64,000 nucleotides of DNA from assembly GCA_023525975.1 (NCBI GenBank), contig CM042023.1, positions 13,466,501-13,530,500 on the forward strand, read 5' to 3'. Shown piece by piece: positions 21,907 to 34,000 of the stretch (the first letter of the stretch is position 1; every line of letters begins with the position of its first letter). The DNA comes from Smallanthus sonchifolius. Its lineage: Eukaryota; Streptophyta; Magnoliopsida; Asterales; Asteraceae. Position numbers and translations under genes: made by a program. Below the pieces are notes generated by a model. It did not search any database and was not told the origin of the DNA. It was given only the letters and a program-made list of their open reading frames with translations.

Positions 21907-24200
21907 TCAACTTCGGTCTCTATGGTTTCTTCCAGATTTTCGCCTCTTGGCTGCATTGATGAACTCCATTATGGCTTCCAATTCACTTACTTTCTGGGGC
22001 AAAGAAAACATGACACGGGTCAAAAGGGGTTGGGTTGGGTCGGGCCGGCTTGGGCTGAGTTCTGACCCAGACAATCTTGATCTTTTTTTTTGAATTTTAT
22101 AAATAACTAATATGTTAAATACGTTTCTTTTTTTTTTTGGGGGGGGGGGGAAATCTTTTAGCTTAAATGATACATAACCCGAATCAGCCAACTTGTATAT
22201 AAATGGGTTGAAACTGCCATCTCTGCGCTTTGCAAGAATTTAAAAATAGGAAAATAGGTAGAGAATGGGACCTGGGAAGCAAAATGTTTGTAAACTGTAT
22301 TAACCAGTTGTTCCTTTGTTGGATTAGAGTGAATATTTCCCTAAACGAGGAACAAAAAATCACAAATTAAAATGAATTATGCAAAACAAGAAACACATGG
22401 GTCTAGATAGTTTTATATACGAGACTCACGAGGTTAAAGGTACTGTAATATCGCCATAGCGTGTTGGTTCCTAGCTTTGAGAAGTTGACCTTCTGTTCAT
22501 CCAGTAGAAAGCATCAAAAAGCAACTCTTGGGCCATATTCGGATATGCAAGTCAAAAATAAAGGTCAAACATACTAATGTTTTAGTTCTGAAGTGTAAAA
22601 ATCTTATATTCATATTTGCCAGATTTGAAGAATATATTACAATGTATGATGTCCAAATCAAGTTTTCTCTAAAGTTCAATTCATCACAATGAAATTGAAG
22701 TTGTAAATATGCATATTTTGACCACAAAAGTCAACTTACAGGATAACACACGTGCATATTGGAATGGGTTTCTCTGCAAGCATTACGACTACCAGACTTC
22801 ATCGATGGAGATGGGCCCCACGGTCTTGTGTATCGAATTTTGGGCTTGTTTAGCTTGCTGAACTTACTAGGGGTGGCTGTCAATGAAGAACAAACCAACT
22901 TAAAACTGTTTTCTAAATGAATCTTTCTAGGGGTATTTGAGGGAATTTACAAGGTTTTGAGTTTGTATAAACTTACGGAACTCATTAACATCAGAGCCAC
23001 TGCTTGAAATATCAAATTCATACTCATCATCTTCTTCATGACCAGTTGGTGGTTCAAGAACACTCAAAGCATTCCTTTGCAGCTTCACTTCAACTCCATT
23101 TTTCAGAACCTAGTAAAAGTTGGACTAATTATTAGTCAAATAATCAAATTCATAAAATAGCTTCAATAATCACAAAAATTAGTACCATCAATATGTAATT
23201 AGTACAATGGGCAAGAAAGACATTTTAGCTTCAAATTTTACCAGAAAAGGAAAAGTTGCAACTTTACACCGTATAATGGAAATTGTTGCGAATTTTAACG
23301 TGTAAAGCTAATAATGAACAAAAAAACCGGTTCACATGACCGTTTACCAAAAAGATAAGCGGTCCTGGTTTGATGTCAAATCGACACCCTATAATGGAAA
23401 GTATTGCAGAATATAAATGGGACAACGGGTGTATACAAACTTAATTAGGTGTATAGTCATCATCCTGTTTATTAAGTAAAATTTTGATTTAATAAGAACA
23501 TAAAATAAAAAACTTAAGAAAAAGCATATTAGTTTCTTGATACCGATAAAAAAAGCATACCCCTTAACCATGACAAAATATATAACTCTTATAAATACAA
23601 ACAGTAATTTGAAACCATGATAAGGAAAGTTGCATGTTTTCATAACACCAAGACTAGAATTTGTTGCAATTTTCGTAGAACAGATGGAGTCAGCTAAATT
23701 TATCTACATACAATCATCACCTGTTTATGAAATTAAAAAAAAAATGAAACATAAAACAACCCAGAATCTCAAGAAAAAGCATTTCACTTTCATGATGCTA
23801 CATTTGATTGCATCTAGTGTCACCACTACTACTAACAACATTATTAGAACAAATCAAAGTTTGATGGCCCCATCATGTACAATTTCAATCATTTTGCATG
23901 CTATTTCCCCCCTTTTTCTCCTTAATTAGTGTGACCAAAAGATTCAAATTAATAAAGGGTGTATGCAATTTAAACATAAGCAATAAAAAGAAAGAATAAG
24001 GTTAATACCAGCCAGTGCCAGCCACCAAGACCAACAGCCTTCTTCACAACGCCTTGTAGACCCACCAAAACCGATTTTGTTCGATTATTTCCTGTCACAA
24101 TTACTTTTGTATGCCTAGGAAGAACAGAAAGCTCTTCATCCCCACTTTCTTCACGAAAAGGCGAAAAAACTCGTGAAGAATATAACTCGGTTTCCATCAT
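21907..24200 (-). CDS. SAP30-like histone deacetylase complex subunit (AFR1/AFR2-like)
   Basis: Coding exons on the minus strand, in transcript order, are 24200-24009, 23109-22977, 22876-22740, 22492-22430, 22340-22272 and 21993-21907. All have GT-AG borders in phase, giving 226 residues. An in-frame stop upstream makes the ATG at 24200 the first possible start. The N-terminal block (about 26-90) carries LPRHTKVIVTGNNRTKSVL, GGWHWLVLKNG and KLQRNALSVLEPP, which I recall from Arabidopsis AFR1/AFR2. The C-terminal block (about 157-214) has VNFSKLGTNTLWRYYSTFNL, NPTKEQLVNTVYKHF and ELEAIMEFINAAKRRK, the SAP30 Sin3-binding type. Such proteins bridge Sin3 and histone deacetylases in the nucleus, and in Arabidopsis they limit flowering through FT. 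The tail GRNHRDRS is basic. Family assignment rests on memory of homologues. Confidence 0.9.
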
Positions 24201-24308
24201 TCCTTCCTTAATTCCCAACAATTGTGAATCTTTATAATCAATCTTTATCTCAATGTTTATCCAGTCTTCCTATCTAATCCATAACATTGAGCAAGAAGCC
24301 AAAAAGAC

Positions 24309-24800
24309 AACACCAACTCTGAATTCATGATCAAGAAACCAAAAGTCTGTCATTAGAAACTCAAAAAGACTACAATTATCAGCTCAAGTTTCAAACTTTT
24401 AGTTCAATTTTACACTTATTGATATGGAATTGAAAGATTGAGGACATACCCACCAAGAATTAAGACCCTTTTTAGGAACTTCAATTTGAAATGGTGAGAG
24501 AGAAGAAACTGAATGAATCCAAATGGGAAAATTGATCAGTTGGATTAATACAAAACACCAACTCCCAATTCCTGATCAAGAAACCATAAGTCTGTCATTA
24601 GAAACCCAAAAAGACTACAATCATCAGCTCAAGTTTCAAACTTTAAGTTAAAGTTTTTTACAATTCTTGAAATGGGATTGAAAGATGGAGGACATGGACA
24701 TACCCACCAAGAATTAAGACCCTTTTTGGGAAATTCAATTTGAAATAGTGAGATATGGTTCTTGAAAAAAAATTGAATCTTTAAAATCTGACACGAAACT
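24309..24800 (-). repeat. Tandem duplication across the SAP30-like gene leader
   Basis: Two diverged copies, about 24309-24553 and 24554-24800 with a unit of about 245 bp, share AAGTCTGTCATTAGAAAC and CACCAAGAATTAAGACCC. On the gene strand each copy ends a potential leader exon with CTTGGTGG followed by GTATGTCC, a good splice donor. The gene therefore has two alternative leader donors about 245 bp apart. Confidence 0.85.
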
Positions 24801-25282
24801 TTACACAGAATGTTGAATGCAAAATGACCCACAAAAGTCATTGGATCTCTCTACCTTCACGGATTCAATTTGAAAACAATAAATGAGTAGAACAAATGGG
24901 TATATAATATAAATATAAACAATTTGATCCTAAATCCCAATTTTACCACTTGGATCTTTAAAAATCAGAAACCTTTTAACCATCTAGAAAACATTCAGCT
25001 CATTTTTAGATATAAAAATAACTCCCCAATCAATTTCACTGAAATCAGAAATTATCCATATATAAATACGTTAATAGTAAATTTGTAGTTAACAAACCCA
25101 AATTAGTTCAAAAGATCAATGAAAAAGCTTGATGGGTTATGTAAAACGCATTGAAAATTTAAAATTAATTCAAATTTTTTTTATAGAATCTTAGAAAACA
25201 CATAACCCATTTGGAAAGACACTAAATTTCAACTAATTAAAATGCATTGAAAATGTAACACAAATATATTCTTACTAATTAC

Positions 25283-25482
25283 CTCATATAACACTGAATT
25301 TCAGCAGGGTTTGAAGGGATGTAGAATTCAAAATTTGGGGTCAGATTTTAGTAAAAATTGGAATTTTTGGTGGGATTATTTGCGGAAGAGAAATGTATGA
25401 AAATATGGTGATGGGAAATTGTTAATCAATCATGATTCTTTGTTGTTGGAATTTACAGAGCATGGAAGGGATGAAGAGAGAG

Positions 25483-25522
<40 letters not shown>
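25283..25522 (-). promoter_or_regulatory. Likely 5' leader and promoter-proximal region of the SAP30-like gene
   Basis: On the minus strand TTATATGAG|GTAATTAG at about 25282 is a candidate first-exon donor. A (GA)n run at 25489-25522 lies just upstream; such CT/GA tracts are common near plant transcription starts. The transcription start itself is not determined. Confidence 0.4.
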
Positions 25523-25523
<1 letters not shown>

Positions 25524-26261
25524 TGCATACACACACTAAATGCTTACCAACTGCCATTGGAAACGATCTGCAAACGAATAAGACACGCACACTGTGTACG
25601 GTCAATCACACACAATCTTGCTTTTGGGTTTACCGGTTTACCTGCTGTTACTGGTTTTCTTGGAGTCAAGTTTAATGTTTTCACCTTGGCTCGGCTCGGG
25701 TCGGCTGTTCTTTTGTCTTCTTCTCATTTTGAAATTTGAAATGCACAATTTGTATGCCCATATTACATAACCCGACCCGCCGACCCGGTGTCACTCTCTT
25801 ACCGGTCTCTATACATACCCTTAGGGGGTGTTTGGTACAGAGAATGGAATTGTAGAGAAATGGAATAGAGAAATGGAATTGCAGAGAAAGGGAATTGGTC
25901 TGGAGAATGAGAATTGACTGTTCTGTTTGGTAGTACAGAGATTTCAGTAGAGAAATATAGCTGAGAATCATTTCTCTTGTTTGGTACATATGAAATAAAC
26001 AGAGAATTATATCAACTTTATCATTAGCACAAGTCTTTTTTTCATAACAAATATTTATTAAAAAATAAAAAAACATATAAAAAGATGCATAAATTCCAAC
26101 CAAAATATGCATTGATAAAACCAATTCACATACAAAACATAGTTTTTAAGCAAAAAACATCAACCATAGTTACTAGTAAAAGTACTTCAACCATGCTGAA
26201 ACCAAAAAAGGTACTTCAACAACCACGGTGAAACAAAAAAAATTACTTCAACCATACACAA

Positions 26262-27224
26262 CTATCCCATTGAACCATCGGTATACAACTCGACCATCTC
26301 AATTTTCTCTTCTATTGTCAACGCAAGAAAAGAACGTCCTAGATCCACATCTTTACCAATCAAATGAGCTGCTTTGAACCGTTTTTTCGTAGTGATACCT
26401 GGTAAAGCTTTCAACTCATCACTAACCTTTTCATAGATTTCACGAGCCTCCATACCTTCTTTGCTAAGTTGTTCACCCACCATCTCCCCAAATCGAAGCA
26501 AAACTTCCTTGATATCTTTGCAAGACTCTCGATATATCTCATCTGCATCCGTGCTTCTACCTCTTTTGCGCTTGCTTGTTACACTTCCTGTTTGTCCTTC
26601 AGATCTATCAACATTTGGAACGACTTCATCAACAAAATCAAAGTCTTCAATATCAACAGGTGAGCTTTTTTGCGTCTCTTGAACAACATCTTCTTCTCCA
26701 AGGTCAACTGCTTTACTACCAGTAGCTCTATCCTTACCGAATATGGTACACAATTTGTCATAGAAAGGAAATGCCTTGTCACGAAAATTCACAGCACCTT
26801 TGTGAGACTACAAGACAATTACAAATAAATTAGACTAAAATTTTAAAATCTAAAAAATATATTTTTTAGAATATACCTTCACGTATTCATTCCAAACACT
26901 ATCATCGGCAATAATACAACATTTTTTTTCATCCCAACCAAACCCACTTGTATGCACCATATCATATACAATGCTAAAGTGTGTCTTCCATGTCTTCATC
27001 CTAGACTTTATATGTGGTTCTGCTTTGAGGCCAGAGTTAGGAAGACTTACATCTAGCAATTGTTGAACACCATTTAAATAACCTGGTTTGAATCCATTGT
27101 CAGCACCAGCATACTTTCCGGATGCATGTATCTCCATTAATGCATCAATTAGCTTTGCATCTTCATCATTTGTCCAGGTATGCTTGCTCCGAGTAACTCC
27201 TCTCACTATATTTGAATCTGCCAT
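26262..27224 (-). CDS. Harbinger Myb/SANT-like DNA-binding protein (second ORF)
   Basis: Exons 27224-26877 and 26807-26262 (minus strand, GT-AG, in phase) give 297 residues from MADSNIVRG. Residues about 14-120 form a Myb/SANT-like domain, with HTWTNDEDAKLIDALMEIH, a central INTR-type helix and a Trp-rich third helix containing GFGWDEKKC. A mid-region with charged, basic KRKRGRS is a likely nuclear signal, and the C-terminus is helical (EEKIEMVELY). In this superfamily the protein partners the nuclease, aids its nuclear import and binds element ends. It lies downstream of and in the same direction as the nuclease gene, about 170 bp from its stop. The start was chosen because the domain begins soon after; an upstream in-frame ATG at 27263 would add 13 residues. 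Confidence 0.92.
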
Positions 27225-27391
27225 GTCTACGTACAAATGCATAATTATACAATTAAAAATCATAATTCATGTAACTACAAATACAAATATAACAAGAAAC
27301 ATTAATAAGAAACAAATAAAGTGCATAAATAAACATTAATAAGAAACATCCTTGGTTCTACAAATAAAAAATACATAATTGTCAAACATAA

Positions 27392-28745
27392 TTAAGAAAC
27401 ATTGTTGGCACGCTGCGCACGCATCGCAGTCCAACTATTAAACATTTCATTAGCAAGAAGGTCTCTACGATCGGTCCATTCTTGTGAGGGCTCGATCATA
27501 GAAATAACATTGTCATGGTCATTTGCAGGTTGTGTGTGATTTACTGGGATTTCGTTATCAAGAGGGTCTTCACTCATTGTTGTTCGTATGAAATTGTGCA
27601 ATAAACAACATGCAATGATGATACGTGGCATGGACTCTATGGGATGATATGAGTTATCACGCAAAATAGCCCATCTATCTTTAATCATTCCGAAACATCT
27701 TTCTATAACATTCCTGGCCGATGAATGTCTCATATTAAAGAACTCCTTAGCATTCGTAGGAGGACGAGACCAATCGTTAAGATGATAACGTTGACCTCGA
27801 TATGGAGTTAAAAATCCTTCACCATTTGTATAACCGGCATCACAAAGGTAGTATGTTCCTACAATTAACCATAAACTCTATGTTAATTATCATACTTACA
27901 TCTATGTATATTCTTTGAAAATTGTCTATCACATACCCGGAGTTATTTTAAGACCATTGGGTCTACTGATTGCATCACGCAAAACTCTACTATCAGCTGC
28001 AGAACCCTCCCATCCCGCTAAGACATACGTAAATAAAAGGTCTCTCGTACATACTCCGAGTACGTTAGTACAAATCTGCCCTTTTCTTGTCCTATAAGGT
28101 TTTCTATCAATAGCAGGGACTTTAACTTTAATGTATGTTCCATCTAATGCTCCTAAGCAACCCTGAGTTAAAAGAAAACATTACTTACTAATTTATGTTA
28201 GCAAAAAATATCTTTAATAAAAAATGTGTTTGACTAACCTTAAACCATTTCCATCTTTCATCAGTTTCATTATCTGGCACTGGCACGGGTGACTTGTAGA
28301 GTTCTTTGTGTAATCGACATATAGCATTTAAGACTAACTTGAAATACCGACTTACAGTTTCCCCGGACCGATGAAATCTGTTGACTATTATCCTATTCTT
28401 TGCATTATGAGCAAGGGTATGTAAAAACATAGCAACTTGCTCATCGACTAGCATGTTTTTACTATTCTTTAGTCCCCCTCTAGTTTCTAGCATATCACAA
28501 AGTGTTGTAAATGCATGTATATTCATTCTTATGTTAACAACACTCGTAACATCACTTTCATAAACCATCCTCACCATGTTTTCACGCCTATTATGGTAAC
28601 TCATTAAATATTTTGTACGTAAAGTCATTGACTCAATCGACTGACACAAATGATAAGTACACAACATCCACCAACGAATCATAACATAAATGACATAAAA
28701 TGCACCTATGGCAACTATTCTTTGTCTGGAAGGTGATCTTGCCAT
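27392..28745 (-). CDS. Harbinger nuclease (HARBI1/ALP1-like transposase), intact
   Basis: Exons 28745-28239, 28162-27937 and 27858-27392 on the minus strand, all GT-AG and in phase, give 399 residues with no stop or frameshift. The N-terminus (MARSPSRQRIV) leads to a helical domain with NIHAFTTLCDMLETRGGL and LAHNAKNRIIVNRFHRSGET. The DDE nuclease follows, with the first Asp in GALDGTYI (about residue 176), the second in YLCDAGY (about 251) and Glu in RNVIERCFG (about 292). Retention of all three suggests catalytic competence. The enzyme cuts and reinserts the element at TTA/TAA targets. The leader upstream contains the tandem duplication at 30.0-30.4 kb. Related host-domesticated proteins exist, but the paired element ends show this is the transposon copy. 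Confidence 0.95.
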
Positions 28746-29418
28746 CTACACATAAAAATATAAGAAAATTCAAGAAAAGCAAATAACTCCAAAATATAAT
28801 CCAAATATTAGCAACAAAGTGATTGAACATCCAAGATTACATCAATATATATGTTATTTTGGATGAAATTGAACATCCAAGTTTCCATGTGAGTTACAAG
28901 TCAATGTTATACAAGATGGCCTTCTTTTGAAAAAATTCAATTCTTTGCAGCAAAGTTGAAGCTAATTTTTGGCCTCAAAATCGCATACAGACCCTGTTTA
29001 AACTCACTTGATTTCACCTCCACACAGTCACATATTGCCTACAGTTCCCATTCTTCATGAAAAAACACACCAAAAAGGAATCTCTCTATCACTGGCATGC
29101 ATACAATTTACTCGTTTATGCCAAACCTAGTGCAAGTACAACATGGAATCATATAAAATCCAATGCATACCTTTTGTTATTTCTAGTACTTATTGCAAGT
29201 AATTAATCTGATTACAAACTCATACCAACAATTTAGCTAAATACTGATCACTTTAAAGTTTAACCTAACATATCCAACACTATCTCTGAAAATTAAATAA
29301 AAGCAAACAAATCAATCAAACTTCTTAATTTGCATAAAACAGCTAAAATCAACGACCTAATCAACCAGAAGCAGAGAAAACACATTCGCAAACAGTAAAC
29401 AGGTAGGTATCATAACAT

Positions 29419-29962
29419 TGTTAACCTTGTAGAGTCTAACCTTTTTGTATAAGCTGTTGATCAATGTATTTCTGTTAAACATTGTTTAGATAGTTTATTT
29501 TCATGTAATTTCTTTTAAACGAATTTACTGCTTTTTAGTCTAAGTCTGGGCCATCGAAACTATAGTTTCGAGTGAGATTTGTTCACTCGAAACTAGTAGT
29601 TTCGATCGATAGTAGTTTCGACAGGCACTTTTTCCACTTGTAAATGTTCACTCGAAACTAGTAGTTTCGAGGAACATAGTTTCGATACCTGTGAAACTAC
29701 TATAAATAGCCTAGTTAGAGAATTTCTAGGGTGTGAGTTGCGGCTGTAACCCTGAATTCTCTCTTTCAGATTTGTTTTTGAATCAATACAATTTGCATTC
29801 GTTTAATGCTTGTTCTTACACTTTCACATATTAGTGTGTTTGGCTGTCTTCTTCACCAAGTCTGTCTCTAATCCTCTGTTACAACACCATACATACAGAT
29901 TCCGCCTGTGTGTGTGGGTAATCGATCACTTTCGTGATTTTCGACTGAAATCTGGACCTACA
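29419..29962 (+). mobile_element. Probable solo LTR nested in the Harbinger element
   Basis: The sequence begins TGTTAACCTTGTAG and contains a promoter-like block: three palindromes around CGAAACTA-TAGTTTCG (about 29554-29690) directly before a CTATAAATAG box at 29699. A U5-like run with GAATCAATACAA follows. Two candidate right ends exist (29889 or 29962), each giving a 4/5 match to the left flank AACAT, so the border is not fixed. The sequence differs in style from the rest of the Harbinger element and is absent from its exons. Confidence 0.55.
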
Positions 29963-30006
29963 AACCTAACGAATCTGAATGCCGATTAATTCGATTTCTA
30001 AGCCCT

Positions 30007-30394
30007 AAATCAGACGAACAGATGACAGGATCTTAAATAAACATCAAATCGATCAACATAGGGCAAAATTAGGGTTTGTAGATGGAAGTTTGAGGATTTT
30101 GGTTTACCTGAACAATGTATTGACGAACGCCGGAGAAGAGAGGTGACTGCGGATTGAAATCGCCGGAGAAGAGAGGTGACAGCAGGGAGAGGCGTGAGAG
30201 AAATCAGACGAACAGATGACAGGATCTTAAATAAACATCAAATCGATCAACATAGGGCAAAATTAGGGTTTGTAGATGGAAGTTTGAGGATTTTGGTTTA
30301 CCTGAACAATGTATTGACGAACGCCGGAGAAGAGAGGTGACTGCGGATTGAAATCGCCGGAGAAGAGAGGTGACAGCAGGGAGAGGCGTGAGAG
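30007..30394 (-). repeat. Perfect 194-bp tandem duplication in the Harbinger nuclease leader
   Basis: Copies 30007-30200 and 30201-30394 are identical by eye. Each carries, on the minus strand, ACATTGTTCAG|GTAAACC, a plausible leader splice donor, preceded by repeated GGAGAAGAGAGGTGAC (on plus). The identity shows the duplication is recent. Confidence 0.95.
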
Positions 30395-30574
30395 AATTGG
30401 TCTGGAGAAATGAAACCCTAGAAATCCAATTCTCCGCTTTTTTTAGAGAAACAAAATCAGAGAAATGGAAATGGTTTATTTCCATTTCTCACCTCTTTTT
30501 TTCATAAACAAACAAGAGAATTCTTTCCAATTCCATTTCTCACCCCTCAATTCCCTCTACCAAACACCCCCTTA

Positions 30575-31022
30575 AGTCTTTCAAAATTGCGTTTAAGTCT
30601 TTTCTTTTTCTTATTTAACTAAATTACAATTTTTATCCTTTATGTTTTCTAAAATTATGGAATTGGTCCTTTAAAATTTTGACTTTCACTCATTGTCCTT
30701 TATTTGCAAAAGTACTTACGAATTTTGTCATTTCCACTAACAGCTGTTAAGTTTTCCAGTTAAGTCACATGAGGGCATTTTAGTTTTTTTACCTCTAAAG
30801 TAAAATTCTTGTAATTTAGTTAAATTTAATAAATTATTTTATTTATTAATATATATATATATAATCTAAATAAATTATTTTATTTATTAATATATATATA
30901 ATCTAAATTATTAATATATATATATACATATTTGCATTAAAACTCATTACAACAGCATAACAAACCTTAAAACATCGTCATATACATACGTATTAAAACT
31001 CATTACAATAAATTTATTAATG

Positions 31023-31058
<36 letters not shown>

Positions 31059-34000
31059 TCTTATCATAGTTTTAAAGATAGGTTAGAATAGTTAGGGCGG
31101 AACCCCGTTAACCCCAAACTACCCTAGCTCTAAACCAATAGAAATTTGTTATGTCATTTTATCTTAAACTGCCTCTCACACAAAGGATGGAACCCATGAA
31201 CCCGCGAACCCCTACTACCCCAACCTTCAAATTTCTAGCCACAAAATACTCGGGTTGTAAAACCCGTGAAACAAACCCAAATGAACCCGAAGCACAACCC
31301 GTAAGGGTTGCGGCGATGTTAACGCCTAACCGAGAGTACCCGAAGCCGAACCCGTAACCCACATTGTCCACCCTTCTAAAACTCTATTCTCATTAGTTTG
31401 TTAGACTTTGATAGTTATTTTACTTTGTATCATCTTTATATATCAAGAGACATCTATATATATAAAAACATTTAACACCAAAATACATTATGTTTTCTTT
31501 TTTAATTTCTTTTAAAATTAAATCTAGAAAATTAAACACTCCGCTATAATAAATTACACGTGTTATTATAATTAATGAAAGTATATTAAAACTTGTAAAA
31601 AAATAAAAATAAATAAAGAATATAACAATACTCTACAACAAAAGAGGATGTCGGTTGAGACTTAGTGGTGAGAGAAGAGTCTCACAACCAAAAGACCGTG
31701 ATTTAAAACCTTGTCTAGGAAAAAAAATATATATTTAATATTTGGTTGTTAATAAATAATAGTTAATTAGCATATCAAATATGTGATTGTAAAAAGAATA
31801 GGTTTTCCGTAAAAATCCATAAAAGATTTGAAAATAGTACTTGGTAGACAAAAGCCAAAAGGTTACGTTGTGTGAAGACAAACTATACGGTTGGATAGTA
31901 CCCACTCAACACTAATGTCTAAAATTTTGTTAACAAGTCAAAAGTCAAAACTACTTTTACAGGGATAATTCTCTTGGATAATCTCAAGTGTTATCATTAA
32001 AGTTTTATTCAAAAGTAGTAGAAAAAATGTTTGACCTCAAGTAACAAAAACGCGTTTTGAAAATTATACATGAATGAGTGGAGAACTTCACATTTTAGTT
32101 TGTTTGAAAGAAAACAATTCATGATATGTAGACAATATTGATTTGTATAAGGGGTCGGATGCTAGTTTCGTATCTTGTGTCTTTAATCCGTATTTTGCTT
32201 CGGAAGAAATTGACCACTTCTATCTAATGATTTTGTATAATTTGTTTCAATCTGCTTATTGTGATCTATAACTATGTAAATATATTAATTTTAACTAATG
32301 TTTTACCATTATTATTACATACATGTTTATACACTCTGTCACTCTTAAAATGTTATAAGTTAGAAAGTTTAACGATACTATGAAAAAATTATAAAAATTT
32401 GTATCTTATAAAAATTTGTTAATTAAATAGGTAGGAATTATAATAAATTAATAAAGATATGTTACGTATATAAAATACTAGCTTAGACCCCGTGTAATAC
32501 ACACAGGTTGAAAAATATTAATACATAAAAATTTTAAATATTTATTTATATATTTTACAGGGGTAAAATGTATTACATATATTAAGGATAGAAAACAAAA
32601 TTCAAAATACGTGAAAATTAATATATAATTGGGTTTCGAAAATAAATTAATTACTATTTATTGTAATTTGACTTCCGTTTACTATTTAATTGAAAATAAA
32701 AGTTACATAATTAGGTTTCAAAGTTTTTTATAATAAGAGATAATTTAAAATAAATGTGTTTTATTAGTATAATTAGTATTTTCTTTAAAAATATATTATT
32801 ATTAAAAGACATATGCGTATTTAATAAGAGAGAGAGACGAGAAAAATGATGAGAATTAATATGGATACGACACGTGGCATGAAAAAACCTTTATTTATAA
32901 TATAGTATAGATAAGTGTAGTAAATTATGGATTATAAGTGAAACTTTTGAGTTTTAGTGTAATGAATACAAGCAAGACGAGATACCAACATTGAAGCGGT
33001 GTTTAACATGTTTACAATGTAGAAGTATAAGAAGGTATAAATTAAGATAGGAGAGTCTCTTAGTCATTAAGTAGTATCTTAATAATAAAAGCATATTATA
33101 GTATATATATTTGAAGTGTAGGAATGTGTGTATTTAATCATCCATTTGGCTATAGTATCATGGGCGGAGGTGGTGTAAAGCAACCGGGTCAACCGACCCC
33201 ACTCGATTTCAAATTTTAAGTAGCGGTATACTACCCGAATGTCGAGCAACCCCAGTCTTTTTTTAATATTGACCCCATTGATTTAAAAAAATATATATAT
33301 TTGACCATGAACCTGGAAAAAATATATATAAACTTTTTTTAAAATTTAATCAATTCTATTAATTAAATCCATAAATTAGATTTAATTAATTCCATAAGTT
33401 AATTAACTCTAAGCCCACAGGCCTATAACCTATTTAAACCTAACTATAAAAAAAACTCAAACTAGCCCATAAGTTATCCATAATCCATTAAAGGATTAAC
33501 CCAACTAGCATATTTATTTAGTATTAACCTACTTAAAAAAAACTCACGCAAATAGTCAGCGACGATTATAGTTATGTTCCAACCCTCCTGGCCTCCTTCG
33601 AACAACATGCTACGGTAAAAAAAAGTTCGTGTCTTCCATTCTTCCAGACGAGTAGGCGACGATCAAAGAAAAAAATCCACGCAAAGACGACTTCAATTCA
33701 AGCAAAATACAAAATTAAACACTCCAAGTCTCAAACAACGATTATGAAGCAAAAACAAGGTTAGTTTTCAATTTTTTTAATTCCAAACTTGAATTTTTTG
33801 GTTATTAAATATTTTATCTTCATTATTTATTCTTGTTAAGACCTTTTTTGTTTAATGAATTACTTATTTTTTATTCTTGTCAAAACTCGTAGTGAACATG
33901 TATAAAATCTAATGTTTTTTTTTTTTTTTATTTCTAATAACACTGTATTTTTACCATTTATTTTCTAATAACGATTTATTTTCATTATCGTATCATATCT

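Larger units (their letters stand above)
25824..30571 (-). mobile_element. Complete PIF/Harbinger element, possibly autonomous
   Basis: The ends GGGGGTGTTTGGTA and TACCAAACACCCCC are inverted and flanked by TTA at 25821-25823 and 30572-30574, the 3-bp target of this superfamily. The 4748-bp element encodes both proteins that PIF/Harbinger needs, an HARBI1-like nuclease and a Myb/SANT-like protein, both on the minus strand. Both are open once introns are removed. A 194-bp perfect tandem duplication lies in the nuclease leader (30007-30394), and a probable solo LTR is nested at 29419-29962. Intact coding capacity and paired ends make this one of the most complete mobile elements in the window. 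Confidence 0.95.
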
